Assembly: GCF_023284025.1 (NCBI RefSeq)
Contig: NZ_JAKIKR010000001.1
Coordinates: 276,128-340,127, forward strand
Direction: 5' to 3'
Length of the DNA: 64,000 nt
Source of the DNA: Shewanella abyssi
Lineage (GTDB): Bacteria; Pseudomonadota; Gammaproteobacteria; Enterobacterales; Shewanellaceae
The position numbers and the translations under genes were made by a program. The notes below the pieces were generated by a model that was not told the origin of the DNA, did no database searches, and was given only the letters and a program-made list of their open reading frames with translations. Positions 20,864-28,431 of the stretch are shown piece after piece (position 1 is the first letter of the stretch; each line of letters starts with the position of its first letter).

Positions 20864-22057
20864 ATGATATTTTCCCAGATTGAACTTGCCCCAGCCGATC
20901 CAATCCTAGGCCTTACCGATGCATTCAAAGCTGATCCTCGTGAGGATAAAGTCAATTTAGGTGTTGGTATTTATAAAGATGAATCTGGAAAAACACCCAT
21001 TCTTAAAGCCGTCAAATTAGCAGAAGAACAGTTACTGAAAACTGAAGAAAGTAAAAGCTATTTGGGCATGGAGGGTGTTCAGGCATACAACCGTGCGGTG
21101 CAAACATTATTGTTTGGTGCAGATCATACCGTAGTCAATAACGCTCGTGCGTTAACAGCACAAGCCCCCGGTGGAACTGGCTCACTCCGAGTCGCCGTAG
21201 AGTTTTTAGTACGTCATACAAATGCTGACACCATTTGGGTCAGTAACCCTACATGGGCGAACCATCAAAATATTTTCCAAAGTGCTGGATTGAAAATCAA
21301 ATCTTACGGCTACTACAAAGCGGAGACCCATGGTCTCGATTTCGATGCCATGTTAAGTGATTTGGCAGGGGCGAAAGAGGGCGATCTTGTTTTGCTACAT
21401 GGCTGTTGCCATAACCCTACCGGTATCGATCTGAATGAAGCACAATGGCAACAAGTGGCTGAGGTCTGTGTCGCTAAATCATTGGTACCGCTTTTCGACT
21501 TTGCCTATCAAGGTTTTGGCACCGGCGTCGAAGAAGATGCAGCTGGACTTCGCATCGTGGCCAACACTGTTCCTGAGCTTATTATTGCCAATTCATTCTC
21601 GAAAAATTTTGGTCTTTATAATGAGCGCATCGGTGCGGTAACTGTCGTTGCCGCCAATGATGCTGCAGCGATCAATGCGTTTAGCCAAATCAAAAGCACC
21701 ATTCGTGCTTCTTACTCTAATCCTCCAGCCCACGGTGCGCTTATCGTGAGCACGATTTTGGAAGATGAGTCGTTAAAGCAACTTTGGCATGATGAACTTC
21801 AAGGGATGAGAGAGCGCATCGCTGAAATGCGTTCATTGTTTGTAGCATCATTAAAAGAACATGGCGTCAGTCAAGACTTTGGATTTATCTCTAGTCAAAA
21901 TGGCATGTTCAGCTTTTCTGGCCTGAATAAAGCACAAGTAAAACGGCTAAAAGATGAGTTTGGTGTATATATTGTTGGCTCAGGACGCATCAGCGTTGCG
22001 GGGATGACAAAATCAAATATGCCCATTATATGTAAAGCGATAGCCGCCGTTTTATAA
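20864..22057 (+). CDS. Aspartate/aromatic amino acid aminotransferase (class I)
   Basis: A PLP-dependent transaminase for aspartate and probably aromatic amino acids. The 397-aa product follows the AspC/TyrB layout: IELAPADPILGLTDAFKADPR and KVNLGVGIYKDE at the N-terminus, LHGCCHNPTGIDL (substrate/PLP contact), PLFDFAYQGFG (Asp/Tyr on PLP) and NSFSKNFGLYNERIG with the Schiff-base lysine near residue 247. SGRISVAGM near the end holds the substrate-carboxylate Arg. ATG 20864 is preceded by TAGGAAAG. AspC and TyrB cannot be separated reliably by eye, so no symbol is given. Confidence 0.92.
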   Translation: MIFSQIELAPADPILGLTDAFKADPREDKVNLGVGIYKDESGKTPILKAVKLAEEQLLKTEESKSYLGMEGVQAYNRAVQTLLFGADHTVVNNARALTAQAPGGTGSLRVAVEFLVRHTNADTIWVSNPTWANHQNIFQSAGLKIKSYGYYKAETHGLDFDAMLSDLAGAKEGDLVLLHGCCHNPTGIDLNEAQWQQVAEVCVAKSLVPLFDFAYQGFGTGVEEDAAGLRIVANTVPELIIANSFSKNFGLYNERIGAVTVVAANDAAAINAFSQIKSTIRASYSNPPAHGALIVSTILEDESLKQLWHDELQGMRERIAEMRSLFVASLKEHGVSQDFGFISSQNGMFSFSGLNKAQVKRLKDEFGVYIVGSGRISVAGMTKSNMPIICKAIAAVL

Positions 22058-22075
22058 AGCCGTTTATAAAATTTA

Positions 22076-22100
22076 AAAGGACCTTGTTAGGTCCTTTTTT
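22076..22100. terminator. Bidirectional terminator between aminotransferase and YvcK-like genes
   Basis: AAAAGGACC/GGTCCTTTTTT hairpin with a 6-nt loop, symmetric A and T runs, between converging genes. Confidence 0.88.
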
Positions 22101-22111
22101 GTGTCTAATGT

Positions 22112-23017
22112 TTAATCAATATTGAGTTTCTCTGGCAGCATCTCCGCGAGAGCATTGGCTAATGCACGCTTATCATGTAGCCCTCTATGATGTGAACTTC
22201 TCAAGGGATAGTAACTCGTTTGTCCGTCTTGATAAGCGGCCTCAGTATGGCTTAATACCTTATCAATGATTTTAAGGCCAAGTACTTGATGACACCAATC
22301 TATCTTTTGCGCGAGACCACAGTTTGCGATAGGTGATGGTTCACTCGTTAGATTATCAATTAAAATAACTTCGGCTGAAGATTCAGCAAGTGCTTTTGCG
22401 ATCTTCGGTAACAATAACGGTGGCATAATACTGGTTAAAAAACTGCCAGGGCCGATGATGATTAAATCTGCCTCACGTATAGCATCACAGGCTTCACACG
22501 TTGCTTGTACTATCGGCTCAAGTGACAGTGCGATAGGGGTGTCTGTCATTTTATCTACGTTTATTTCGCCAAAAACACTTTTGCCGCACGCTTCTAACGC
22601 GACGAGGTGGGTTGGCTCCTCAGACATAGGGATGAGTCGAGTTTCAATATTTAGAAATTGCCGTACTAAATTGATCGCTTCCAACGGTCTAACGCATAGC
22701 TCATCTAATGCGGTGAGCATTAAATTGCCTAAATTATGACCGCTGAGTTCACTTTCACCGTTGAAGCGATACTCAAACATGAGCGTACCGATAGAGGGTT
22801 TTTTAGCCAGCTGTGTCAAGCAATTACGTAAGTCGCCCCAAGCAATACAGTCTTTTTCGGCTCTTAGACGGCCGGTGGAACCACCGTTGTCGGTTGTCGC
22901 AACGATCCCTGTGAGCTTTGGACCTAGAAATGACAGTGCAGAGAGAACCCGGCCTAAGCCGTGCCCACCGCCAATTGCGACGACTTGCTGATATTGATTA
23001 AGTCCATTGTTTTTCAT
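22112..23017 (-). CDS. YvcK/YbhK-type gluconeogenesis factor family protein
   Basis: A 301-aa cytoplasmic protein of the CofD/YvcK (UPF0052) fold. In Bacillus subtilis YvcK is needed for growth on gluconeogenic carbon and affects cell-wall synthesis; E. coli has YbhK. Visible motifs are VVAIGGGHGLGRVLSAL at the N-terminus, IVATTDNGGSTGRLR, GDLRNCLTQLA, LSGHNLGNLMLTAL and IIIGPGSFLTSIMPPLL. The start at 23017 is preceded by AGGAAGGAGA, a near-ideal ribosome site; an in-frame ATG at 23041 lies upstream of it. The family binds nucleotide sugars or NAD-like ligands; the ligand here is not known. Confidence 0.9.
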   Translation of the reverse strand: MKNNGLNQYQQVVAIGGGHGLGRVLSALSFLGPKLTGIVATTDNGGSTGRLRAEKDCIAWGDLRNCLTQLAKKPSIGTLMFEYRFNGESELSGHNLGNLMLTALDELCVRPLEAINLVRQFLNIETRLIPMSEEPTHLVALEACGKSVFGEINVDKMTDTPIALSLEPIVQATCEACDAIREADLIIIGPGSFLTSIMPPLLLPKIAKALAESSAEVILIDNLTSEPSPIANCGLAQKIDWCHQVLGLKIIDKVLSHTEAAYQDGQTSYYPLRSSHHRGLHDKRALANALAEMLPEKLNID

Positions 23018-23114
23018 GGGGTCTCCTTCCTGAATACCCAAAGGTTTTATTCATCACCGACAGTATAACGATTTAATCGGAATTTTTCGCGATGTAATCT
23101 CAATCTAGCTAGCA

Positions 23115-23120
23115 TATAAT
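23115..23120 (+). promoter_or_regulatory. Candidate -10 box for bax-like gene
   Basis: A perfect TATAAT lies 54 nt upstream of the GTG start at 23174, with a weak -35 (ATGTAA) 17 bp upstream of it. Consensus-based prediction. Confidence 0.4.
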
Positions 23121-23173
23121 ACAAAAATCGCAGGTTAAGCAAAGACATATTTTGTATATTATAAGGATGTGCA

Positions 23174-24001
23174 GTGAAGACAGGTAAAGTGGGGTTGTTT
23201 ACCATTGCTTTCGGAGTCGTTATTGGTGGTTTCTTACTTATTAGGCTGACAATGATCCCTTCGCTTACGAGCGATTCGGCACAGCTGGGTAAAGCCATAA
23301 GAAATAATGAACTCGTTAGCAAAGTCCCTAAATTTAGTGACATAACAGATGTGAAAGCAAAGAAACGTGCCTTTTTTAATTTTTTGCGACCGTCAGTGAA
23401 ACACCAGAACGCGATTATTGAAGATGAACGTCAGTTCTTGATTGGTATTAGAACCCAGCTTGAAAATGAGAATAAACTCACCGATGCCGATGAGTTTCGC
23501 TTGCAGCAAATTGCAGAAAAATACCAATATACTTCAAGACGAATAAATACGGATACTATCAACAAACTGCTGGTAAGAGTCGATGTAGTGCCTGAGCAAA
23601 TGGTGTTAATTCAGGCTGCCAATGAGACTGGTTGGGGAAGCTCTCGTTTTGCGAGAGAAGGCCTTAACTTTTTTGGTCAATGGTGCTTCAGAAAAGGCTG
23701 TGGTTTAGTACCACAATCTCGCAGTGATGGACTATCACATGAGGTCGCTGTTTTTAAAACCGTCGAGGATTCTGTAGCCTCCTATATGCGTAACCTCAAC
23801 TCGAATGCAGCATATTCATTATTGAGGTCCATTCGCGCAGATATGAGAGCTGAAAACCAAGAGCCTAGTGCCAATAAACTTGTCTACGGCCTGGTTAATT
23901 ATTCAGAAAGACAAGAAGCTTATATCGATGAGTTACTTGAAATGTTACGTCAAAATCAACCCTATTTAGTGGAAACAAATGAAAAAATCCCTGCTGTTTA
24001 G
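23174..24001 (+). CDS. Bax-like glucosaminidase-domain protein
   Basis: A 275-aa protein with one N-terminal membrane helix (residues 7-27) and a C-terminal N-acetylglucosaminidase domain of the FlgJ/Bax type. The catalytic region is MVLIQAANETGWGSSRFAREG (Glu near residue 155), followed by NFFGQWCFRKGCG and later YMRNLNSNAAY. It would cut peptidoglycan from the periplasmic face. A GTG start is used; AAGGA sits 6 nt before it, and the ATG at 23167 is out of frame. Its last 23 nt overlap the downstream DUF2987 gene, suggesting co-translation. Confidence 0.86.
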   Translation: MKTGKVGLFTIAFGVVIGGFLLIRLTMIPSLTSDSAQLGKAIRNNELVSKVPKFSDITDVKAKKRAFFNFLRPSVKHQNAIIEDERQFLIGIRTQLENENKLTDADEFRLQQIAEKYQYTSRRINTDTINKLLVRVDVVPEQMVLIQAANETGWGSSRFAREGLNFFGQWCFRKGCGLVPQSRSDGLSHEVAVFKTVEDSVASYMRNLNSNAAYSLLRSIRADMRAENQEPSANKLVYGLVNYSERQEAYIDELLEMLRQNQPYLVETNEKIPAV

Positions 24002-24599
24002 CTTAATCATATTTAGTTGTGCCACGGTAAATGCTGAACCTATCTCATTAGAGTACGCCGGTTTCTACCAGCGACTTAAACAAGTCAATAAAGGTAATTA
24101 TCAATTAGTCGAGGTGGCTTTTTCTGTATCAAAAGCCAATGGCTGTAAGCTGAAAGACGGCACCATAACGACTGAAAAAGAGTCCTATCCATTGACGTTC
24201 ACAGCAGATCAAAGAATATTTCTTCCTTATGACGCGCAGTTAAAGTCTGATCGAGCACTGATTAATTTAAATGTTGAAGGTGATGCGAAGTCTTGCGCAA
24301 TTGCGATGCAGGTTAGATCAAAGAACACTAAGCTCGCATATGAACGCTCTGAGCTATTACAGATCGAAACAGAAATGGACCAGTTGCTAAGCATGATGCA
24401 AGGGTTCCCGATGCGTTATTTTTCTTCTGAAATTGCCGGGCTGAATTTGGAGTTTGGTACAGAGACTGTAATGACGCTTAATGGTAAAAAAATCCCCGTG
24501 AGTGGCACTTACCGCTTGAGCAGAGAGGTGATTAAAAATCTTGATTCGATTGAGTTTAGCCAGCCACCTAAGGTGATTAGTCCGTGGACTGCAAAATAG
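23979..24599 (+). CDS. DUF2987 family secreted protein
   Basis: A 206-aa protein with a signal peptide (MKKSLLFSLIIFSCATVNA, cleavage near residue 19), so periplasmic. The mature part (ISLEYAGFYQRLKQVNKGNYQLVEVAFSV) matches the DUF2987 family found mainly in Shewanella and Vibrio relatives; no function is established. It overlaps the bax-like gene by 23 nt and is followed by a strong hairpin. The pairing suggests an envelope-related role, which is inference only. Confidence 0.75.
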   Translation: MKKSLLFSLIIFSCATVNAEPISLEYAGFYQRLKQVNKGNYQLVEVAFSVSKANGCKLKDGTITTEKESYPLTFTADQRIFLPYDAQLKSDRALINLNVEGDAKSCAIAMQVRSKNTKLAYERSELLQIETEMDQLLSMMQGFPMRYFSSEIAGLNLEFGTETVMTLNGKKIPVSGTYRLSREVIKNLDSIEFSQPPKVISPWTAK

Positions 24600-24614
24600 C
24601 CTCTGAGCAGATAT

Positions 24615-24645
24615 AAAAAAGCCCTCTAATGAGAGGGCTTTTTTA
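24615..24645. terminator. Bidirectional terminator between DUF2987 and ttcA genes
   Basis: AAAAAAGCCCTCT/AGAGGGCTTTTTT with a short AATG loop, between converging genes. Confidence 0.92.
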
Positions 24646-24661
24646 AAAACTCATAATCTGA

Positions 24662-25600
24662 CTATTGATTAGGGCTATAAGTGCTGACGACATCAATACG
24701 GGCCGCTTTATCTAAATCGATATGACCATTGTTAGCGATATCAACAAAATCAAAGGCGGGTAGATCAGACTCTGCAACGTCGCCTTTCAAAGGCGCATCC
24801 GCATTACGCTCTAACGCAAGAAAATCAAACTTCGCTCTGTCGACACCTTGTGAAGGAGCAGTATTTTGCATCGCGGTAAATATCGTTTCTATACGACCAG
24901 GGAAATCTCTATCCCATTGCACCAACATCTCTTTGACCGCTGCGCGTTTTAGGTTCTCTTGCGAGCCACAGAGGTTACAAGGGATGATCGGAAACTTTTT
25001 AAGCTCTGCATATTCAGCAATATCTTTTTCTTTGCTATAAGCGAGTGGGCGAATAACCATATTGGCGCCGTCATCCGATAATAGCTTTGGTGGCATCGCT
25101 TTTAACTTTCCAGCAAAAAACATGTTCAAGAACATGGTTTCGATAATGTCATCTCTATGGTGTCCCAGGGCAATTTTAGTGGCACCAATCTTTTGAGCAA
25201 ATCCATAAAGGGTGCCGCGACGCAGTCGAGAACACAGTGAGCAGGTCGTTTTACCTTCGGGAATTTTATCCTTCACGATAGAGTAGGTATCTTTTTCTAA
25301 GATATGATATGCCACGCCAAGAGTGTCTAAGTATGCGGGTAATATCTCTTGTGGAAAACCAGGCTGCTTTTGATCAAGGTTCACTGCAACAATCTCAAAC
25401 TTAATTGGTGCTCGTTGCTGCAGGTTTATCAAAATATCCAGCATGGCATAGCTATCTTTGCCACCAGATAAACAGCACATCACACGATCACCTTCTTCAA
25501 TCATGTTGTAGTCGCTAATGGCCTTGCCAACTTCAGAGCGCAAGCGCTTCTGTAATTTGCTACGACGGGAGATCTGTTCTGTAGATAATTCTTCGGACAT
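24662..25600 (-). CDS. ttcA: tRNA 2-thiocytidine(32) synthetase TtcA
   Basis: Adds sulfur to C32 of certain tRNAs using ATP and a [4Fe-4S] cluster. The 312-aa protein has the PP-loop SGGKDS at residues 45-50 and the paired cluster cysteines in [11 protein letters not shown] (Cys120 and Cys123), with a third in IPCNLCGSQ (near 208-211). [19 protein letters not shown] is the conserved central block. It is next to uspE and fnr, a neighbourhood also seen in enterics. Confidence 0.96.
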   Translation of the reverse strand: MSEELSTEQISRRSKLQKRLRSEVGKAISDYNMIEEGDRVMCCLSGGKDSYAMLDILINLQQRAPIKFEIVAVNLDQKQPGFPQEILPAYLDTLGVAYHILEKDTYSIVKDKIPEGKTTCSLCSRLRRGTLYGFAQKIGATKIALGHHRDDIIETMFLNMFFAGKLKAMPPKLLSDDGANMVIRPLAYSKEKDIAEYAELKKFPIIPCNLCGSQENLKRAAVKEMLVQWDRDFPGRIETIFTAMQNTAPSQGVDRAKFDFLALERNADAPLKGDVAESDLPAFDFVDIANNGHIDLDKAARIDVVSTYSPNQ

Positions 25601-25679
25601 AAAAAAACGCGCCTAGTACACAATTGTTCAGGGCGCGTATTATTCCAGCTTAACCGCTTCGGGTAAAGCCTGTTAAGCG

Positions 25680-26612
25680 TTAAGCTTCCTCTAGAGGTGA
25701 TTTATATCCGTCAGGCTTTACGGCGAGTAGATCGCAATTAATACTGTCGATGACATGTTCAGCTGTGTTTCCGATAAGCGCAGCTGAAAGTCCTGTTCTG
25801 CCAATGGTGCCTAAAATCACTAATTCAGCATCTAGCTTTTGAGCGAGTTCCGGGATGACATCTTCTGGTAAACCCTCTCTTACATGACAAAAATCAGGCG
25901 AAATATCATAAGCATTTGCTAGATAGGTGATGCGTTCTTCATGCTGGTTACGGATAGTTTCACTGTAGGAGTGAGAGTCAAAGTCGGGTAACTCTATTGC
26001 CAGATTAACAGGGGTTCCTGGGTAGCCGTTAACGAGATGGATTTGTGCGTCAAACTGTTTTGCTAGTTTCTGAGCATGCTCGATTATTTTGACATTTAAA
26101 GACTGATTGGTTTCATCTTCAGAGCTTACGTTTATCGCACAGAGGATTTTCCCCGCCACAGGCCAATCATGATCTTTTACCAATAACACGGGCACCGGAG
26201 CTTTTCTCAATAGATGCCAATCAGTGGGGGTAAAGATGACTGACTTTAGCTTGTCGTGCTCATGGGTGCCTTTTACGATGACATCGTATTTGCCGTCAAT
26301 GACACGTTTAATGATGCTTTCGAAGGGGCGGTTATGCCAGACAACTTCAGTTTCAATGCTGATGTTTCCAGTCTGAAATTCGCTAACAATATCATCTAAC
26401 CACGCCTTACGCTGTGCCACTACGCCTTTGCGCATAGCTTCACGTTCATGACCAGATAAAATGGAGGTCATCTCATAAGAGAAATCAAAGATAGATAAAA
26501 AGACGGTAATACTGGCATTATTAGCCGATGCAAGCTTAACAGCTCTGGCTAATGCGGCTTGTTTATCGGTGGTTGGGTCGACCACTACAAGGAGTTTTTG
26601 ATAGTCCATCAT
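25680..26612 (-). CDS. uspE: Universal stress protein UspE
   Basis: A tandem universal stress protein of 310 aa with two Usp domains (about residues 1-150 and 160-305). The second carries the ATP-binding-type pattern GTIGRTGLSAALIGNTAEHV. It closely follows E. coli UspE (VVWHNRPFESII, VIFTPTDWHLLRKAPVPVLLVKD). The start at ATG 26612 (MMDYQ) was chosen because AAGGA lies 7 nt upstream and the protein then aligns with UspE; a more upstream ATG at 26654 would add 14 residues. A 9/10 FNR-box lies 64 bp upstream, so induction under low oxygen is plausible. Confidence 0.94.
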   Translation of the reverse strand: MMDYQKLLVVVDPTTDKQAALARAVKLASANNASITVFLSIFDFSYEMTSILSGHEREAMRKGVVAQRKAWLDDIVSEFQTGNISIETEVVWHNRPFESIIKRVIDGKYDVIVKGTHEHDKLKSVIFTPTDWHLLRKAPVPVLLVKDHDWPVAGKILCAINVSSEDETNQSLNVKIIEHAQKLAKQFDAQIHLVNGYPGTPVNLAIELPDFDSHSYSETIRNQHEERITYLANAYDISPDFCHVREGLPEDVIPELAQKLDAELVILGTIGRTGLSAALIGNTAEHVIDSINCDLLAVKPDGYKSPLEEA

Positions 26613-26669
26613 AACTTTATCCTTATCTAATATCGTATTACCATCTTGCACCATAAAGATGGCTTTGTA

Positions 26670-26683
26670 TTGTTATAGATCAA
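26670..26683. promoter_or_regulatory. FNR-box-like sequence upstream of uspE
   Basis: TTGTTATAGATCAA on the plus strand reads TTGATCTATAACAA on the minus strand, matching TTGAT-N4-ATCAA at 9 of 10. It lies between fnr and uspE, centred about 64 bp before the uspE ATG. Confidence 0.5.
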
Positions 26684-26701
26684 CAGAAATGTCGATAATG
26701 C

Positions 26702-27454
26702 TTATCGGGCAATATTACTGTTTCCTGATAACTCACTTAGCGTATCGATGTCGAGAATTGTAATATATTTACCTTTGACTTCAATAAGTTCAGCTTTCTG
26801 GAAACGTCCTAAGAGGCGACTAATAGTTTCAACGGTTAACCCCAAATAATTACCAATATCGCCACGGGTCATGGTTAAACGGAACTCTCTAGGAGAGAAA
26901 CCTCGGCTACCAAATCGTTTAGCAAGGTTACTGATAAATGCGGCTAATCTTTCTTCAGCATTTTTCTTACTCAGTAGCAAAATCATCTCTTGATCGGTTT
27001 GAATTTCATTACTCATCAGGCGCATAATTTGTTGTCTAAGCTTAGGCATCCGACCGATGAGGTCGTCGAGAGTCGTATAAGGGATCTCACATACCATTGA
27101 GGTTTCGAGTGCCTGTGCGAAGCTCTGATGGAATTGTGAATGAATTCCATCAAATCCTATAACGTCACCCGCTAGATGAAAACCAGTGATCTGCTCATCA
27201 CCTTGCTCCGTTATGGTGTAACTTTTTATGGTTCCGGAGCGGATTGCAAAAAGAGACTTAAGAGGATCGCCAGACTTGAAAATAGCCTCGCCTTTTTGAA
27301 TCGGTTTTTTACGCTCAATGATCTCGTCTAATTGATCTAATTCATTAGTGTTAAGCGTAAAAGGAATGCACAGTGTGGCCATGCTACAGTCATGACAGTG
27401 AATCGCACAGCCTGATGTCATTTGACGACGATGTTTGTTGTTATCTACGCTCAT
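26702..27454 (-). CDS. fnr: Oxygen-sensing transcription regulator FNR (EtrA)
   Basis: A CRP/FNR-family global regulator whose [4Fe-4S] cluster falls apart in oxygen. The 250-aa protein keeps the four cluster cysteines at Cys20, Cys23, Cys29 and Cys122, the same numbers as in E. coli FNR. The cyclic-nucleotide-like beta domain follows, then the helix-turn-helix with [14 protein letters not shown], whose E-x2-SR recognition residues bind TTGAT half sites. In Shewanella this protein is called EtrA. The cbb3 oxidase cluster is the next block upstream on the same strand and carries FNR boxes, so the regulator sits beside likely targets. Confidence 0.97.
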   Translation of the reverse strand: MSVDNNKHRRQMTSGCAIHCHDCSMATLCIPFTLNTNELDQLDEIIERKKPIQKGEAIFKSGDPLKSLFAIRSGTIKSYTITEQGDEQITGFHLAGDVIGFDGIHSQFHQSFAQALETSMVCEIPYTTLDDLIGRMPKLRQQIMRLMSNEIQTDQEMILLLSKKNAEERLAAFISNLAKRFGSRGFSPREFRLTMTRGDIGNYLGLTVETISRLLGRFQKAELIEVKGKYITILDIDTLSELSGNSNIAR

Positions 27455-27509
27455 TATCTATCTCAGTTTTGTGTTCACACGCTATGTTAAACTAATTTGA
27501 TAATTGGGG

Positions 27510-28202
27510 CTAGTTTAGCTGCCCAATTGCTATGTATAGTGTTTGTATTCCAAAGGCGATTAACACGATGCCACTGACTTTTCTTACCGATGCTTTTTGT
27601 ACCCAACGGCTGAATGTACTTGCAGCAACGCCAGCACTTAATAATGCGGGAAGGGTACCCAAGCCAAATGCTATCATCACAAGAGCACCATCAAGCGGAT
27701 CACCAGCAGCAACAGCCCAAGTCAGCATGCTATAGACTAAGCCACAAGGTAACCAACCCCATAAACCGCCGGCAATAAACGCTTGTCGTTTATTTTTAAT
27801 CGGAATAAAGCGATTTGCTAGGGGTGAGATCAGTTTCCAAAGCCATTTTCCTGCACGCTCTATCTGTACGACTCCGGACCATATTTGGCCAATATACAGA
27901 CCGGTAATGATCATCATGACACCCGCGAGTACTCGCAGTACTAATAAGTATAGGTCAACGTCAAACAGGAGTCCTAGCGCACTGGTACTGGCGCCCACTA
28001 AAGCACCTGCTATGGCGTAGCTAATGATACGGCCGCTGTTATAACTAAAAAGGTAACCCAATTGATTAACGAGTCGGTTGCTAGCATCATTTTGAGGTAG
28101 ATTAGCGGATAAAGCACCGACCAAACCACCGCACATACTAATACAGTGCCCAGCGCCCATCATACCCACAAGAAAGGCGCCATATATGCTGTAATCATTC
28201 AC
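27510..28202 (-). CDS. TauE/SafE-like (DsbD_2-type) membrane protein, cbb3-associated
   Basis: A 230-aa protein with about six membrane helices. The N-terminal FLVGMMGAGHCISMCGGLVGAL contains the GHCxxMCGG signature of the cytochrome-biogenesis/sulfite-exporter-like group often encoded next to ccoS, and GGLWGWLPCGLVYSMLTWAV repeats the pattern with a Cys. These proteins are thought to help metal or thiol handling during cbb3 oxidase assembly, but the exact role is not settled. A GTG start (28202) lies one base after the ccoS stop region, so it is the last gene of the cco transcript before fnr. Confidence 0.8.
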   Translation of the reverse strand: MNDYSIYGAFLVGMMGAGHCISMCGGLVGALSANLPQNDASNRLVNQLGYLFSYNSGRIISYAIAGALVGASTSALGLLFDVDLYLLVLRVLAGVMMIITGLYIGQIWSGVVQIERAGKWLWKLISPLANRFIPIKNKRQAFIAGGLWGWLPCGLVYSMLTWAVAAGDPLDGALVMIAFGLGTLPALLSAGVAASTFSRWVQKASVRKVSGIVLIAFGIQTLYIAIGQLN

Positions 28203-28203
28203 T

Positions 28204-28431
28204 TTATTTGTTTATTTCCCTAGCGTTGAGTCCGTTTGTTGCTGTGGTTTTGTCATTGGTATCATTCTCGGCATGGTTCTGTTGTAGATGATTGTCTTCT
28301 TCAAACAAAATGGAAACACTTTGCTTTTCAAGATCATCAAATTGATCAGATTTAACCGCCCAAAAAAAGATACCGACTGCGACCAGAACAAATAACATAG
28401 CGATGGGGATCAGGACATAAATAATGCTCAT
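28204..28431 (-). CDS. ccoS: cbb3 oxidase maturation protein CcoS
   Basis: A 75-aa single-helix protein. The CcoS signature is clear: hydrophobic residues 2-24, then FFWAVKSDQFDDLEKQS. CcoS is needed to insert haem and copper into CcoN. The C-terminal tail is longer and more polar than in short CcoS proteins. It overlaps ccoI by 4 nt (ATGA), a classical coupled start. Confidence 0.92.
   Translation of the reverse strand: MSIIYVLIPIAMLFVLVAVGIFFWAVKSDQFDDLEKQSVSILFEEDNHLQQNHAENDTNDKTTATNGLNAREINK

Noticed and set aside
27488..27517. TAAACTA/TAGTTTA inverted repeat upstream of fnr
   Set aside because: Weak 7-bp AT-rich arms with a 16-nt loop overlapping the upstream gene's stop; no T-run and no FNR half sites, so not called a terminator or operator.
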